DNA from: Ceratopteris richardii
Taxonomy: Eukaryota; Streptophyta; Polypodiopsida; Polypodiales; Pteridaceae
NCBI GenBank assembly: GCA_020310875.1
Contig: CM035416.1
Location: forward strand, 3,083,709-3,147,708
Direction of reading: 5' to 3'
DNA: 64,000 nucleotides
The notes below the pieces were generated by a model. It ran no database searches, was not told the origin of the DNA, and worked only from the letters and a program-made list of their open reading frames with translations. Positions 44,590 to 56,157 of this stretch are shown here, piece after piece; the first letter of the stretch is position 1, and each line of letters starts with the position of its first letter. A program made the translations under genes and the position numbers.

Positions 44590-46401
44590 GGTAACACTTT
44601 TCATGATCCATTATGTTTATCCCTTCTTGTATTCTAGCTTGATGTGTTTTAAGCATCATGTTTATGTCCTCGAGAGTGGGATCTACTAAGACTAATCCTA
44701 CTCTAGGTGGTGGTGGAGTAGTGTGATGTGGATCAAAAGGTGGTGGAGTGGAGGGTGATGGGAATGGTGGTGGTGGAGTAGTGTGAGAGTGAGGTTGAGA
44801 TGTGAGTTCAATAGATGTGGACGGACTTGAATTGAGGCTAGTAGAGCTATCTGAATCTTTATAGATTTTTGAAAGATCTAATTCCTCCCCTAGATTATCC
44901 TCAATGTCTATGCACATGTGTCACTCTTCTATGGTTCTAGGGTCCTTCAAGTACACATAATATCTCAACTTGGTGCTCAACAATCCATCTAAGAATAAAG
45001 CCGCTTGTTTGGTTGGAGTGGGTAACTCTAGAAGAGGACATCTCTCTAGGTATTTCCTAAACCTTCTTCCTCCAAGTCTAACCATCTCTTGAGGTGTGTG
45101 CTTGAAGCTATGTATTAGTGAAGAAGTATTGTGCCTTATGCCACTCTTTGAAAATTTTGTGATGAAGGCATGTAGAAGTTGGTCTATGTTCTTAAATTGC
45201 CTCTCATGTAGTGGTTGAAACCATGTAAGGGTTGTGTTCTTGAGAGTTAATCCAAAGGCATTGTACTATGGGAACACGCCATCCACTTGCTCTGCCCGAC
45301 TTGCCTAAATTCTACCACATGATCATACAAGTCTATAGTGCCATCGAAGCAATTCTTCATGGACTTAACTAGTTGTGTAGGCCTCAAGGTCCTCATGTGT
45401 TCCGTAGGCCTTCGCAAACGGAATTTGTCTGTATTTCTTTGGTTCTTTGGGTCTCTAGGTCTCTTGGTTTACATTCTATCCATCTCTGTTCTCATTCTTT
45501 CTCTTCCCAATGGGTTAGCAAAGCTCACTTCCAACCTATCTCTACTCCTGCCCCTGTGAGCTCCATGAGCTTGGGATGTCCCAGCTCTTTGGTGATCATA
45601 AGAGACGTTAGATCTTGGTTGGGGGAAATAAAATTCACCCTTCCAAGTGTAGGCATGCCTACCATGCTCTATGACCACAAAGATCCTCTCTGAAGTATTG
45701 TCTAAATAGGTCCCTTTGCCTTGGCTATCATGATCTTTAAACTCATAGATTGTGAGCACTCCTACTTCATTAGGCTGTTCATGCTTATACCTCCAAAAAG
45801 CTTTGATAGTCTCTTGGTTTAAGGGAAGATCTATGCTCTTATTGTCCTGGGGAACCCATTTTCAAGTGATGATTCTAGTCAAGGCTAATTTTCCTCGCGG
45901 AGTTCTGGGCTCTCTTCCTAAATTCCTTTGCTCTATGTTACCTATGTCTGTCTCTAGAATCACATTACCAAATTTTTTTGTTCTATCCGGTTGGTTGGTG
46001 ACTACGTACATTGTCCCTTCTCTATCTATGTATGAATGGTACATTCTCAAATTTGACGATTGGATGTTCTAGTCCAATGCGTTGATCTGGGTTTTTGATC
46101 TGGACAACAGATCTTCTTAGGCTGTCCTAATAGATGCGAGCACCTAATCAATTGGTCCTTGTGTATTCAAGTTGTTCCTTGTAAAGGCCTTCAGGTTTCT
46201 CTAAGTAAGCCACACCTGAACTTCCTATGGGCCTCTCCATACCATAAGACATCTCTGATCCACTAGTTATAGAGCTGAGATAGATGATGGATAATCGCTC
46301 AACTCTTGGGCCCAAGACCTAGAAGTGTGATTGACACTAGCCTCTGAAGACCTAAGGCTTTGTCTATCTCTCCCTAGATGTCATCCTGATCTAAGGTTCA
46401 T
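44590..46401 (-). pseudogene. G3 Gag remnant
   Basis: Starts at the conserved ATG (46401). N-terminal domain blocks are decayed (TNQPDRTKKFGNVI; TIYEFKDHDSQGKGTYLD). The capsid-like blocks (QTPQEM-like, PTPTKQAALFLDGLLSTKLR) lie at about 45350-44920, then a Ser-rich tail and Pro-rich stretch (44519-44917 ORF). The zinc knuckles of G1 are absent, apparently deleted between the Ser-rich tail and the Pro-rich part. Confidence 0.75.
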
Positions 46402-46929
46402 ATGCCTCATTGAACAACCCCAACTTAACCCCAAAGACAACCTCATCGCAGATCAATGTGTATCAGTCACTTGGTTCCGTTTTAGTTGGTTATCGTGTTG
46501 ATGCTCTTATTTGATATCATGTTGCCAAGAATACTTGAGTGAGTTGTCGCACTTTTAGTTGATCACACCATGTTAAATTCTTTCCTTTAAGGTTATTGAT
46601 CACAAAGAGCATATATTTCTGCTTGAACTTGAGTGTTTCAGTAGTCTTCAACTTGGTAGATGCCTATCATCACCCTGACTTACTTCTAGCATGACTCACA
46701 CTTAGCCTAAGCTAGGAATTTGACAGAGTGAGTTGAGAATGATCCAACCTCAATTGTTTTTCCCTTGCTCTTTGATGCTCAAGGACCCCATTTTCAAGCT
46801 TGCAAAATACCCTCGGTTTGGGCACCCTCTATCACTCTCAATGGACTTGTAACAGTCCTATAGTTAGCTAAAGACTTAATTTTAATTGACTCAAAAGACC
46901 ATGTCCATGCATCCACTTCACAGAGAGCT

Positions 46930-47470
46930 ATTCGGGGTTTCGGGGCTGTCAATCATGATCGACAATCGCGATGGATAGAGCTATTCATCATGGTTTTTCA
47001 ATCATGATCGAGAGAGTCGATCATGACTGATGGCGTCAATCGTGAGGGCTATCAATCATGATCAATAGTGTCAATCGCGATCGACACTTTTCCCGCAACT
47101 TTTGACGTGATTTCAATCAATCATGGGCGTGTCCATTGTGATAGACATGTGGACATGCAATTTATTGTGTCAATCATGAAATTTCAGTCGGTCGTGATCG
47201 ACGATGTCAATCGTAACTGACAGAGTCTTATGTGGCAATTAGTCATGGATGTCGATTGTGATCGATAGGTCGATCATAATTGATAGAGGTTTCGGTCAAG
47301 GCCGTCGATCACGATCGACAGTGTCAATTGCCATTGACAGAGAATTAAGGAATTTTTTGAATGTGATTAGTGATTTAGAATGTACTAGTCATGTACTTTG
47401 TGGTGGTGCACTTTCTTTTACCAATAGTCGAACTTTTTTGTTGATCGTGATTGACAAAGGTCAATGCCCC
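46930..47470 (-). repeat. G3 leader repeat with ATCATGATCGA / CGATCG cores
   Basis: A diverged array of units such as tcaatcatgatcgaca, gtcaatcgcgatcgac and cgatcacgatcgaca, with many short palindromes (ATCATGAT, CGATCG). It is in the same leader position as in the other G copies, and the sequence is neither that of G1 nor of G4. The remaining leader (46402-46929 and 47471-47791) holds no gene. Confidence 0.8.
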
Positions 47471-47791
47471 GAAACCTGCACAGATAGTTTTCTCACCTAC
47501 CAGAGCTGATCTAGCTGCAACGGAAGCTGGTACCTGCAAGAACACTTAGAGAAACATAGGAAACAAGTGCACATACAAGCTCTCTCTTGCTCTCGCTCTC
47601 AAGTGAAAATGAGGAAATGAATGGAGATGGAGGTATATGGTCATGGTTGTGAAGATGATGATGAAAGGATATGGTGTGTAAGTGAAGAGGAAGGAAAAAA
47701 TAAGTAAAACAAGTAAAAGAAAATGCTTACCTACTCTTCCAACGTCTCTACTCTACATCTTACCATCACACGCTCGTCCTCAAAGCTCGAT

Positions 47792-47809
47792 CCCTAGCAA
47801 CGGTGCCAA
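47792..47809 (-). other. G3 primer-binding site, tRNA-Asp, three mismatches
   Basis: Minus strand TGGCACCGTTGCTAGGGA, differing from the intact site by three transitions. Confidence 0.85.
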
Positions 47810-47818
47810 AATTTTGTT

Positions 47819-48446
47819 GTAGCTCAGTGATGAGTAGCACCTCCTTTAATGTCAATCTAAGAAGCCATGAGGATGGTATGAAGATCTCGAGCAAGTGATG
47901 TGCACATGTGATGGAGAAACACACAAGCATGCACACACATACACACACATGCACACACAAGTAAGAACAAAGAGTGAGACAATAGAAGCTTTGATTAAGA
48001 TCAAAATAAAATTACAAGAGCTCTTCTTAGTTCAAACTACAATTTTTTCTCCCAAAAATGAGCTATCTAGCTCCTTTTATAGTTTCTGACTAGCTACTAA
48101 CATTGTGCAGACCTAGTGTCCAGCCTAGTTAAAAATTAGGTCCCTAGGCTATTTCTGAGGCTCAAACGAGCTCTAAAAATTCTGAAAATTGGTACGTCAG
48201 TACTTCTAATACTCCTCAAGCTTGAGGACTCCTCAGCTTGAACAAAATGGAGTCTAATCTACCAAAACTTATATTTACAATGTTCATGTAGTGATGAAAA
48301 TCACTATTAAAAGGGGATTAGCTTGAAAAACTTGAATGGCCTATTTGCGAGATATTCTTTGACTACTCTGCTTGCTTGGACCTTCTCTTTGCTCTGATTC
48401 CTTATGTCTATTTTGTTGTCTTTAGATGCCCTGACTGTTTCCAACA
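47819..48446 (-). repeat. G3 5' LTR (628 bp, start approximate)
   Basis: Minus strand ends CTGAGCTACA like G1 and begins TGTTGGAAACAG, if 48446 is right. Shared blocks: ctccttttatagtttctgac (TATA on the complement), gtgatgaaaatcac, and a CA-rich run at 47926-47962. The first 150 bases differ from G1 and G4. Confidence 0.75.
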
Positions 48447-51400
48447 TAGGGTGATTGTGCGAAGCTTCCCCAAGATGGTTCCTCACTCCCTATTTGAAAG
48501 CATCTGTGGAGCCATGATCCCCATGGACATCCTAGTGCGGCGTCCAACTCTACTTGTGCCCTCCTAGCGATGAAATTGAAGACTTTCTGCCCTCACTCCA
48601 TCAATATGTGTTATCGACTTCATCAAGCTTCCTTTTAGGTTTGCCCTCCTCCGATTCCTTGTCTACATATTCTTCTTGCTTGAAGGAGCAACTACAAAGC
48701 TCTCATGCTACAAGATTAAGAGGTGGAAGAACTTTTGGGCATTAGCTATGTCGATTCTCTATTGTTTAAGGAACAACACTTGATGCTACCAAAGCAAGAG
48801 AATTCTCCACAAGCAACTAAGGATTCCTTCAATCTTGTGGGCATGCATAACAAAGGCAAGCATCTTCATGGCCGAGGCTATGCCTCATCATATGTGTAGG
48901 TGGGTAGCTTTGTGACATGTTGGGCTTCCTTTTGAAATGAATTCACCCACTCCTAATCTACTAGTAATCACACAATAAACAAACTATGGAGGAAGAAATA
49001 AAAGATATGAAAACATGATGAAATGAATTAAAGTAAAAATGAAAATGACTTACATAAGATGTTGTACGTGCATGGTGTCTCCATGATGAGAGGATGCACA
49101 CTCTTGGCAATGAGCTAGAGTGGAATGAGCTTATGTGGAGTGAACAGAGGCATTGCTTATATGGAGTTTGGGAGAATCCTCTTGCATGCGGGATAAATGA
49201 AGTTGCATGAGAATGAAAGTGGACTTAGACAAAAGGGTGGAGCATGGAACTCTCAACACCCCCCTCCATGTGATGACCCTTTTGTTTCTAATATGGGAGA
49301 CTAGTGACATATGGGATCACTTTTTCCATTGTTCTTTAGAATCTAAGGACATATGGGATCCTTAGGCATATCTTGGACATATGGCATCGAAGTGTGGGAC
49401 ATATGGCATCCCTTGGGTTTTTGTTCCATGGACACATGGGATCCATGGTTGTTGGGAGCTAGTGACATATGGGATCCCTAGACATACAAAGGGTTTACAT
49501 CATATGGTAGGAAGTGCTTATGGAACCATTTTCCACCTTTGATCTTGATGTTGATGGTCTTTTGTTGTAGAGATCTTGGGATCCATGTATGGTATCTTTT
49601 ACATCTAAGCTTTATGTTGTAGATGCTTGATCTTCACCTTTTTCTTAGCATTCCTTTGATGTTTCTTTGGGCAATTGAGACTACATTTCTGCAAGCCATA
49701 GGGAAGGTCTTACCACTCATATGTGGTAGTGTCTAATCCCATTACAAGAAGAAGGTGGGATTGTAAATTGGATGGTATGGGATGTCTAGGTTTACAATAT
49801 CACTTATGTTGGTTTAGTGGTATGGAACACTGAACATAATGATAATGGAAGCTTAACCCCATGGATATTTGAGAGCTTTTTGAATCAAGGATTGATCATA
49901 AATAAACCTCCAATTTGGATAGGAAATTACATGAACATCCATTTCCTACAATTTTCGAGGATGAAAACTCTTTAAAAGGGGGGAAGAAAGGTATCATTAA
50001 TATGATACATCTAAGAAAAAGATGCATTTGTTAACTCTTTCATAAAAAAGTTAAGGAGTACATTTGTTATCAGGTACCTAAGTGTGTTTGAGTTAAATCT
50101 TAGACAAAGTAAGAATCTGATATGTAAGATGGGAATTTATTGAAGAATTCCAATTTGGCATGTAAGCTAAGCTAAGCTAGCCAGAGATGTGAAGCATATC
50201 TAGGGTAAGGTACTTGAAAATGGATAAAGTTTGGATCAATAAGCATGACAAATTGCTTAAGCCAAAGGGATGACATATAATTGTTGATCCGTGAAAAAAA
50301 ATCAATGGAATGTTGAAGACTTAAGCAAGGACATAAACTCATGAAGATACGAGTTAAAGATCCCAAGAAAATCCCAAGGGTAAATATCATTGGAAAAGGG
50401 ATCTAAAGGAGAAAAGACTTGATCTTTCTCATGTTAAATTAGATAGAGGAATTTTGAGAAAGCAAAGTTACGTAACTTGGTAAAATATACCAAACCCTTT
50501 CTAATTTGATAAGCCAAGCAGCCTACATTGGTGAAAGAGATCAAAACCTTAAATAGTTAAGTAAATCATACCAAGGAAAGTTTAAAGATCAACCAAAAGA
50601 GATCTTTGAATTACTTGGCATGAAATTTAGAAACTTGTCTTTGCTCTCATAAATATGATTCCAAGGAGTTCCCAAATGGAATTCATGATCATAGCAAATG
50701 ATATGAGAGCATTGAAAGAAGGTGGAAAAATTAAGGATGTTGTTCTATGGATTGGAGAAAGAACTCACTAGTATGGGATAGTGGAAACTTACTCCCACTA
50801 AGGATTTTCTTTGATGGGGATAGAGAAAATAGACTCAAGTTTGGATAGAAAACATCACGATAAGCCTTAAAGGTAAGACGATTCAGATTAAGGTCTTAGG
50901 TTCAATATGAGGTGTAGAAACGTAACTCCTTGAACCAATTAATACACATGGTTGTATGAGCAAAACAATAAATAGAATGAAAATGAAAATTTACCGTAGA
51001 AAAGGCTACCCTTTATCCTCTTATGTAGATGCATTCTTCTTAATAGAATGCATAACAAATTTTATATTATACAATAAATTTGGATAAATAAGAGGGGAAA
51101 GAATTTTGGGAAGTTTACCAAGTTAAAGCTCAAAAGTAAAGAGCTTGTTTAAAGTCAAGCCTATTCAAGTGTAATAACCTCGAGTGAAAGAATGATCTGT
51201 AAAAGATCTTCTTTTGAATCTTTGGGTGATGAGAATAGGTGATTCAAGGACATTCACTAAGTTCCTAGCAAGGTCTTGGATAGGACAAAGGTATCTTTCT
51301 AACAAGATCTTGGAACTAAAAAGAAAAACTTGAATCATTTAACTCCATCCAACAAATAAAAGATTTAGGAAGTATCTTCACGGTGTGATAAAATATTCCT

Positions 51401-52418
51401 CAAATTATTTTGAGCATTTGAAGGAATTCCTTTTAATCAGCTTTTATTCTCTTTGCAAAGCTTTTGTGACCTTTGAGGTAAGTATACATAACTATTTGAG
51501 GTATGAACCAAAGTTGGTTCAAGATAGAATTACCCTTTGGAAGAACTTGCTAACCTAAGATGAACAAAGAAGTTGGGTAGAGACCTAGAAGAAAGGTATA
51601 CTAAGTAATTCTCATTCCTAAAGACATGATTTTAATTGTTGGATCAATAAATTCTTGAATGTCAAAGATTTTCCAAAGAGGATAAAGTGTGCTAGAACAA
51701 AGGTATATTTCAAGAGTTAATCTAGGGAAATCAAAGACGATCAAGATAGGGGTCCATTAGTACATGAACTTTCAAATTTGGGTGTATTTTCTTGAACCTT
51801 GTGTTTCAAGAAAACCTAGATGGTTGTAATAAACCCACCAAAGTTGCCAAGGAATGGGAAGATAGTATTTCTCCTTATTTTATTGATGTTTTGGTAGGGA
51901 CTCACTTGACCCACTTTGAAAAGTTCATACCTTTAGCTAAGTCCTACCAAATGCAAATTTGGATTTGAAAAGGACTATAAATAATAAGTTAAGTTTAGAA
52001 CATCTAAAGATTTCTCTCCTTCTATTGAAACGTGGAAGATGAATCTAAATTATGACCCTTTCAAGATAAAGATAAGATCTCTATTACATACTCCTAAGAA
52101 ATATACATTGCTAGGAAAGTATAAAGTGTACTAAAATGCATTATTTTATGGAGCTCGAGGTTTGTGAAAGTGCCAAAAGAAAAAGAACACCAAAAAAATC
52201 CACCCATTTCACTAGTCCATAGGTATAAGGCATGCATGTACATTCAGTTAGACTAAGTGAAAGTGATTTGGGCAAGGATTTTGATTCCTTTCCTTGTAGG
52301 TTAAGGTAGGAATTAGCCCTTATTTGATTGTTGGAAACGAATCTAAAGAGAGAGATGACCTTGTTCAGAGAATATATCATGATGCATTGGGGAATACTCC
52401 ACATATGATACTTGTACT
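48447..52418. other. Non-coding retroelement debris
   Basis: No convincing coding region. Present are six variants of gacatatgggatc between 49300 and 49480, a hairpin (TTTTC, GAGGAT, GAAAA, 49952-49967) followed by an aaaaggggggaagaaag polypurine tract (49974-49990) marking the 3' end of some Gypsy-type element, and AT-rich sequence from 50000 on without motifs I recognise. It is probably the internal region of one or two decayed, possibly non-autonomous LTR elements. Confidence 0.45.
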
Positions 52419-52455
52419 CATTTTCGAGGATGAAAATGCTTTAAGGGGGGAGGAA
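52419..52455 (+). other. Hairpin and polypurine tract of element Z
   Basis: CATTTTC, loop GAGGAT, GAAAATG (52419-52438), then ctttaaggggggaggaa before the LTR start at 52456. Confidence 0.8.
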
Positions 52456-53222
52456 TGTTGTATAATTCATGGGTTAAGAAGGCCAAATGTATGGCTTCCA
52501 AAGGCTAGAATATGATATTTATTTTCCTTGCTTTAGCCCTTGAATTATCCTTGGAACATGCCTTGAACCTTTGGGTTGAGCCCTTGGTTTTAGCCCTTAG
52601 GGTATTTATTCATATGAGCTCTCAATTGAATGGTTGGAACCTTGGACTTGGGTATTTATTCATATGAGCTCTCAATCGAATGGTTTGGAACCTTGGACTT
52701 GATTTATCCTAAGGAGTGGGAACCTTAGTCTTGGGAGAAGCTTCTTTAGGATCCACCTTATATGGTTTGAACCTTGGGCTTGATTTATTCTAAGGAGTGG
52801 GAACCTTAGTCTTGGGGGAAGCTTCTCCCAAGACTAAGGAGTGGGAACCTTATTCTTGGGAGAAGCTTCTCTTGGAGCCACTTTGGACTTGATTTATCCT
52901 AAGGAGTGGGAATGTTAGTCTTGGGAGAAGCTTCTCTAGGAGCCACTTTGTGTGTACATGAGAGAAGAATCCTCATTTGATTTAGAAGGCATGTGATAGA
53001 CCTTGGGAAATTATAAGGCATGTCATCACACTTGGGAAAGTGTCCACATGAGGGCCACTTGGCTGGACACTTGGCCAAACCCAAGGACATGCACCCCCTT
53101 GCCCTAGAGGCATATATATATGGATGGAGCTAGATGGGTGGATATGTGGTCTCTCTTGCCCTTGTGGTCTTGCTAGTTGATTGATTGAGTAGTTTAGTTG
53201 CTTTGTGGATTTTAGTTCCACA
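52456..53222 (+). repeat. Element Z 3' LTR (767 bp)
   Basis: TGTTGTATAATTCATGGG ... TTAGTTCCACA. It contains internal repeats: a ggtatttattcatatgagct block twice (52606 and 52648 area) and a cctaaggagtgggaaccttagtc block four times between 52700 and 52945. A TATA box, catatatatatgg, lies at 53111-53123. The right flank (53223 on) is an rbcL fragment cut off at this point. Confidence 0.8.
53112..53121 (+). promoter_or_regulatory. Z LTR TATA box
   Basis: atatatatat within ggcatatatatatggatgg, about 110 bases from the LTR end; the likely core promoter of Z. Confidence 0.5.
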
Positions 53223-53694
<472 letters not shown>

Positions 53695-53988
53695 TCATCA
53701 TAGAGAATTTGATCTCTACATCTTTAGTAAAAACGTCAACCTAATCTTGAGGGCAAGGGCACAATAACAAAGCAAGTCATCATTCGTTCCACTTTGGAGG
53801 AAAAGAACTTATTGGAATCTCAACTACAAATAAATATTGAGAGAACAAAAAGAAAACAAATGGGCTGTGGTATTACATCCAATCCAAGCAAAAAAAAAAA
53901 AAAAATCTCCCAATTACAATGAAGGGAAAAAATTAAGGGGATGAGGATTTTGGTGCTCTAGCTCCTCTTTTGGGAGAGAGAACGCATA

Positions 53989-54090
53989 GGACCTGAGGCA
54001 GTGGAGGTTGCATTGAAATTTGAGCACAAGAATAGTAAAGGCTGCAATCATGGACCTCCATATGAATGGCAAGTTTATAACACATTAGGA
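53989..54090 (+). pseudogene. Exon fragment of a casein-kinase-1-like (MUT9-like) kinase
   Basis: The reading [19 protein letters not shown], then [16 protein letters not shown], matches from memory the start of the kinase domain of plant MLK/PPK casein kinase I-like proteins ([25 protein letters not shown]). It is about 34 codons without a stop. The usual next residues are absent, so it is one exon or exon piece. The region around it (53681-53988, including a run of about 16 A at 53890, and 54091-54560) has no further kinase coding that I see. It is either a captured fragment or a relic of a broken host gene. Confidence 0.75.
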
Positions 54091-54589
54091 GCAGTCATTA
54101 GCAAGCCCCTTTCACCGCCTTAAGTTTGGAGGTTTTAGGCATTTCGTGGAAGGAGGCCCTTTTGATTGCCTGAAGTTGGAAGAGGAGAAAGTTATTAGCA
54201 GAACGTGCGAGCTTTTAAAAGATTATTGACAAAAAATAAACTCCCACCTCACAAATGATAAAAAGATGATTATCAATAGCAAAAATCAAGAGGCGATTTG
54301 AAGCTGCCGAACAACATGTCTTTTGTGAGACATCTTTAAGACGTGCTAGGTTTTTCAAAATAGAACGTGTTTTCTTGGAGGCCTTTCACACTTCAAAGCT
54401 CAAGAATGAAAGTTTTCACTTTCTAGGCATCCAACAAAAATTGACTTGGTGCAAGGGCGCTAGAACGTTGAGAGGAAGAAATTCGCGATGTCAGTCTTAG
54501 CATTGAAAAGGGATAGGGCATAAGTGACTGATTTTGGCAATTGGTCTGAGTTTGAAAATCCACCCATCTCTCATGCTTCAGCCCCATGG

Positions 54590-55100
54590 CTAGAGCGCTT
54601 CACTCCTTGGTGGTTAGCAATGTGGGACACTTGTCGATGTTGGATTCTAGTGAGGCTATCAAGGACCCTCTAGGTGTCGCTCTCTCAATGGTTTCTTTAA
54701 GCAAGGAATTTATCTTGGTGAAGCAATAAGAATTATTGAAAATGTGCCTTATTGGTCAACTATTTGGCCCAAGGCCCCCCTTAGAGTCTGTACATCTTTG
54801 GCTTCATAAGGAGTGGCTCATGTGGGGTATGATAGTGAACAAATGTCAGTTTTTGTCGGAAAACCACTTACTATTGGTCTTGAAGAATGAAGAAATGGCA
54901 TTTCATGCCTTATACATGGGCACCTGGCAAGTTTGGAGGTCTCCTTTATGATTGTGTTAAGTGGTTCCCAGATTTTATCCCACACAAGTCTAAACTCTTG
55001 TGCTACCTGCTCTCGGTTGAACTTCCCAAGCTACCTTATTTCTTTTATGACTTCTTGAGGGAGATTGTAGCACCTATTGGCCAGCCGATGGCCTCAAGAG
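54590..55100 (+). pseudogene. DUF4283-type fragment (LINE ORF1-like)
   Basis: Starting near MARALHSLVVSNVGHL, with a stop at about 54727, then CLIGQLFGPRPPLESVHLWL, HKEWLMWGMIVNKCQ, LLVLKNEEMAFHALYMGTW, and after a frameshift near 54945 KWFPDFIPHKSKLLCYLLSV and ELPKLPYFFYDFLREIVAPI. The pattern (C-IG--FGPRPP, W-L, GTW, P-F-P, LP-LP-FF) is that of DUF4283 proteins, found in plant LINE ORF1 and zinc-knuckle proteins. No zinc knuckle or RT follows; G4 begins at 55201. Confidence 0.7.
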
Positions 55101-55200
55101 AGGATGTGGGGGGCTTCTCTCCCATCAAAGATTTCCATTGACTTACGAGCAGCGGAAGCTTGGGAGCAAGAAATCACATACAAGAATTTTCCAAACACGT

Positions 55201-55796
55201 TGTTGAAGCTCAAAGTCAAGGACAAAGCATGGAAGCACATCAAAAGGTGGACACACAAGGAAAGGGAGCAAGTAGGGAGCTCCATGAAGTGTATGTCAAA
55301 TTTTCAGATGAATCCCCTACAAAAATAGTGATTTTCATCACTAAATACCATTATCTATTTTTATAACTCCATTTTGTTCAAGCCGAGGAGTCCTCGAGCT
55401 TGAGGAGTATTAGAAGTACCATCGTACCAATTTTCATAATTTTTAGACTTCGTTTGAGCCCTCAAATAAGCCCTGGAACCTAATTTTTAACTACGCCGGA
55501 CACTAGGTCTGGACAGGACCAAAACTAGTCAAAAAACTATAAAAAGAGCTAGAGAGCTCATTTTTGGGGTTAGCTTGTTAGAGAATAGAGCTTTTGTAAG
55601 AGAACTCTTTTGCAATCGAAGCTTTCCATTGTTCCTCTCTTTGATCTCACCTTATGCGCGTGTGTGTGTATGTGTGTGCATGTTTGTGTGCTTTCACTCA
55701 CGCACTTGTGCTTTCACTTGCTCGTGGTCTTCATACCGGTCCTCACGTCTCCGTGGATTGACAAGTAAAGGAGGTGGTGCTTACGCTTGAGCTACA
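55201..55796 (+). repeat. G4 5' LTR (596 bp)
   Basis: TGTTGAAGCTC ... TTGAGCTACA, ends shared with G1. TATA box tataaaaa (55538-55545) is followed by the conserved gagctagagagctcatttt block. Confidence 0.93.
55538..55545 (+). promoter_or_regulatory. G-family LTR TATA box (G4 copy)
   Basis: aactataaaaagagctagagagctcattttt is conserved in G1 (complement), G2, G3 and G5 LTRs, which supports it as the core promoter and transcription start region. Confidence 0.65.
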
Positions 55797-55804
55797 CCAA
55801 ATTT

Positions 55805-55822
55805 TGGCGCCGTTGCCGGGGA
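55805..55822 (+). other. G4 primer-binding site, tRNA-Asp
   Basis: TGGCGCCGTTGCCGGGGA, a full 18-base complement to the tRNA-Asp 3' end, eight bases after the LTR. Confidence 0.93.
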
Positions 55823-56157
55823 GAGAGCTTCGAGGACGAGCGTTGTGATGGTAAGATCGTAGATTTGCGACGTTGGAAGGTAAAAGAACTATCATTTCAG
55901 TTCATTTTCTGTTTTTTTTTTTTTCCTCTTCATCTTCATCATCATCATCATCTCCACCTTCTTCCATCTTCTTCTACATAGAAATTTCTTGTTTTTTAGT
56001 GCATTTTCACCATTTTCATACCATTTTTCATGCATTATTGTGTGGGAAGGAGTTAGGAGATGCAAAGGAGAGCAAGCGCCTGTGTTTTTTCATGATTTTC
56101 TGCACATACGGAGCTCGGCATTGCTCGGCGCTCAGAAATTCGAAGTTCCCACCAAAA

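Larger units (their letters stand above)
35730..48446 (-). mobile_element. Ty3/Gypsy element G3, LTR to ORF3, no 3' LTR found
   Basis: Contiguous minus-strand order: LTR, primer site, leader array, gag, (inverted gag/protease segment), RT remnant, RNase H, integrase, PR2, Trp-x-Pro-Lys repeats, ORF3 copy B. At over 12.7 kb it gives the best view of the 3' half of the family. The 3' LTR is missing, replaced by copy A and element X. Confidence 0.8.

Noticed and set aside
53890..53906. Poly-A run as the tail of a retrogene or LINE
   Set aside because: No coding sequence ends before it on the plus strand, and the kinase exon lies after it; no target duplication seen.
55911..55970. Poly-T and TCATCATC run as a coding repeat
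   Set aside because: It is a simple-sequence part of the G4 leader; G1 has a purine-rich counterpart on its antisense side at 7141-7215.
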